Assembly (NCBI GenBank): GCA_045657265.1
Contig: JAZOSU010000007.1
Span: 32,156 to 96,155, forward strand
Length of the DNA: 64,000 nt
Source: RGIG9041 sp045657265
Lineage (GTDB): Bacteria; Bacillota; Clostridia; Oscillospirales; QAKW01
Reading direction: 5' to 3'
Shown here: in pieces, positions 62,835 through 64,000 of the stretch
How the letters are laid out: each line of letters opens with the position of its first letter
Numbering within the stretch: position 1 is the first letter of the stretch
Translations under genes and position numbers: made by a program
Notes under the pieces: model-generated
Told to the model about the DNA's origin: nothing
Databases searched by the model: none
Seen by the model: the letters and a program-made list of their open reading frames with translations, nothing else

Positions 62835-63500
62835 ATGAAGGTAATTGCTAAAATATTTAATAGATACACCGATAAATTCGGCGTGCCACGTCAGAGCGGA
62901 CTGGCACCTTTGGAAGTTTCAGAAATTGTTTTTGAAAAAGAATACAGAAACGACGATGCTCTTCGCGGTATTGAAGAATATTCACATTTATGGATTATAT
63001 GGCAATTTTCTAAAAACAAAGATGATTTATGGAGACCGACGGTAAGACCGCCGAGGCTTGGAGGAAACAAACGGGTAGGAGTTTTTGCCACCCGTTCACC
63101 ATACAGACCGAATGCTATAGGTTTATCTTCTGTCAAACTTTTATCTGTAGAAAAAACAAAAGACAGAGGTACCATACTCAAAGTTGGCGGAGCAGACATG
63201 GTGAGCGGTACCCCTATTATTGACATAAAACCGTATATAAAATACACCGACTCACACCCGAATGCAGTTTGCTCTTTCGCTGATGAGTATGAAGACTATT
63301 CTGTTAACGTATTTTTTGAAACCGACGTTTCACAAGAGATAAAAAAAGAAATAACCGAAATATTAAAAAACGACCCGAGACCTGCTTATCACAATAACAA
63401 AGACCGAATTTACGGATTAGATATAGGCGAATTTGAAATCAAATTCAAGGCAGACAACAAAAATTTATACGTAACAGATATAAAACAAAAAGGAAGATGA
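62835..63500 (+). CDS. trmO: tRNA (adenine37-N6)-methyltransferase TrmO (TsaA family)
   Basis: A 221-residue TrmO/TsaA (UPF0066) protein that uses SAM to methylate t6A37 to m6t6A37 in threonine tRNAs. The family block ALRGIEEYSHLWIIWQF, the SAM-site signature RPPRLGGNKRVGVFATRSPYRPNAIGLSSVKLL and DMVSGTPIIDIKPYIKYTD are clear, and a C-terminal domain (RPAYHNNKDRIYGLDIGEFEIKF) completes the protein. It acts on the product of the TsaB/TsaE pathway encoded at 8.2 kb. Confidence 0.93.
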   Translation: MKVIAKIFNRYTDKFGVPRQSGLAPLEVSEIVFEKEYRNDDALRGIEEYSHLWIIWQFSKNKDDLWRPTVRPPRLGGNKRVGVFATRSPYRPNAIGLSSVKLLSVEKTKDRGTILKVGGADMVSGTPIIDIKPYIKYTDSHPNAVCSFADEYEDYSVNVFFETDVSQEIKKEITEILKNDPRPAYHNNKDRIYGLDIGEFEIKFKADNKNLYVTDIKQKGR

Positions 63501-63514
63501 AAATCATCTTCCTT
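63490..63514 (+). terminator. Terminator overlapping the trmO stop
   Basis: An 11-bp perfect stem (AAGGAAGATGA/TCATCTTCCTT) with a 3-nt loop and TTTTTT tail; the trmO stop codon is in the left arm. Confidence 0.85.
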
Positions 63515-63525
63515 TTTTATTTGGT

Positions 63526-64000
63526 TTAACCAATAATAGCCGAATTACCTTTAGCACCTATAGTAACTTTTGAAAGGTCACCGTTTATTGTCATAAGATT
63601 ATTACAAGATGAGAATGCACTGTTTCCTATTGATGTAAGATTATCCGAAAATTCAAAAACTTCAAGTGATGAACAGTATGCAAAAACACCTGACATTACT
63701 TTTGTTACATTTTTGATATCCAATGTTATAAGTTTTGTACATTTATAGAATGCATTGTTACCAATTGTTTTTACGGTAGATGCAATTTCAACTTCTGTCA
63801 CTTTTGAAAGTTTTGCAAATGCAAAAGCGCCTATATTCGGCACTCCTTCTTCAATTACTATCTTTGTAATTTCTGACGCCTTTGCATACCAAGGAGCAGT
63901 ATATGCAACATAATCAGGCATTTTATCCGTTCCGCTTATAGTAAGTACTCCGTCCTCAATTTTACAGGTAATCGGAATTTTTTCAAAAGCTGTATACACA
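63526..64000 (-). CDS. Leucine-rich-repeat (BspA-like) protein, C-terminal part
   Basis: The C-terminal 158 residues of a larger protein; the frame is open to the window edge, so the start lies outside. It has LRR_5/BspA-type repeats of 22-23 residues: IPNIGAFAFAKLSKVTEVEIAST, VKTIGNNAFYKCTKLITLDIKN, VTKVMSGVFAYCSSLEVFEFSDN, LTSIGNSAFSSCNNLMTINGD. Such proteins are usually exported and bind host or other cell surfaces. The repeats run nearly to the C-terminus with no wall-anchor signal in the part seen. Confidence 0.85.
   Translation of the reverse strand, partial: VYTAFEKIPITCKIEDGVLTISGTDKMPDYVAYTAPWYAKASEITKIVIEEGVPNIGAFAFAKLSKVTEVEIASTVKTIGNNAFYKCTKLITLDIKNVTKVMSGVFAYCSSLEVFEFSDNLTSIGNSAFSSCNNLMTINGDLSKVTIGAKGNSAIIG

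Noticed and set aside
1..64000. CRISPR arrays, prophage genes, integrases, rRNA genes, toxin-antitoxin pairs
   Set aside because: None is visible on either strand; the only mobile DNA is the IS3 remnant at 36.1 kb.

Overview
The window is chromosomal DNA from a low-GC, Gram-positive, endospore-forming member of the Clostridia, probably a gut Oscillospirales/Ruminococcaceae-type organism (the lineage is inferred, not proven). The evidence is an AT-rich composition, strong AGGAGG-type ribosome binding sites, sigma-A promoters with TTGACA/TATAAT hexamers at 17 bp, HrcA/CIRCE heat-shock control, sporulation and germination genes (ytfJ, a gerA-type operon, a dacF-like DD-carboxypeptidase, pdaA) and a pyrophosphate-type phosphofructokinase. 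Most of the window is conserved core genome. There is no prophage, CRISPR array or intact transposon.

Layout. 1-3.1 kb (+): end of typA, an iron-type alcohol dehydrogenase and a PPi-type phosphofructokinase. 3.1-6.0 kb (-): a lipoprotein and groES-groEL under CIRCE. 6.1-17.4 kb: an AraC regulator, rodA, then a long plus-strand run of tsaE-tsaB-rpiB and gdpP-rplI-dnaB-tilS-hpt-ftsH. 17.4-25.3 kb: queH, a YgiQ-type radical SAM protein, putP, an amidase-like pseudoenzyme, pdaA, a phosphate permease, a frameshifted PHP gene and a kinase-like protein. 25.3-32.1 kb (-): fakA with its Asp23 partner and the hrcA-grpE-dnaK-dnaJ operon. 32.2-36.0 kb: a YdbC-like protein, a DUF3810-like membrane protein that has lost its metalloprotease motif, degV and fba. 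36.1-36.9 kb: a scar made of an internally deleted IS3-family element that truncates a decayed family-20 glycosidase gene. 36.9-49.8 kb (-): ackA, then a tightly packed 12-gene run from lon to a GHL10-amidase fusion. 49.9-52.8 kb (-): a compact germination receptor operon. 53-57 kb: a MATE transporter, one CAT-anticodon tRNA and feoAB. 57-62.8 kb: a hexuronate catabolic region whose upper genes (uxaB, uxaA) are dead while the lower genes (kdgK, eda) are intact, with a serpin lipoprotein between them. 62.8-64 kb: trmO and the end of a leucine-rich-repeat protein.

Functional links. TsaB and TsaE (t6A37 synthesis), TrmO (methylation of t6A37), TilS (lysidine in tRNA-Ile2), QueH (queuosine) and the CAT tRNA make tRNA anticodon-loop modification a recurring theme. 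RodA, PdaA, the DD-carboxypeptidase, the GHL10-amidase fusion and the amidase-like pseudoenzyme relate to cell wall and spore cortex. Fba, PPi-PFK, AckA, the alcohol dehydrogenase and KdgK/Eda describe fermentative sugar metabolism.

The most informative parts of the window are places of decay or rewiring. These are the collapsed galacturonate route that still carries a perfect 16-bp palindromic operator also found as a half-match before eda; the IS3/GH20 scar; two pseudoenzymes (amidase-like and DUF3810-like); a feoAB leader in which a terminator hairpin appears to contain the promoter -10 and the ribosome binding site; and a GC-rich structured element after the serpin gene. I did not find a convincing wholly new multi-gene system. 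The best candidates for undescribed biology are the acidic DUF3810 pseudopeptidase and the feo leader.
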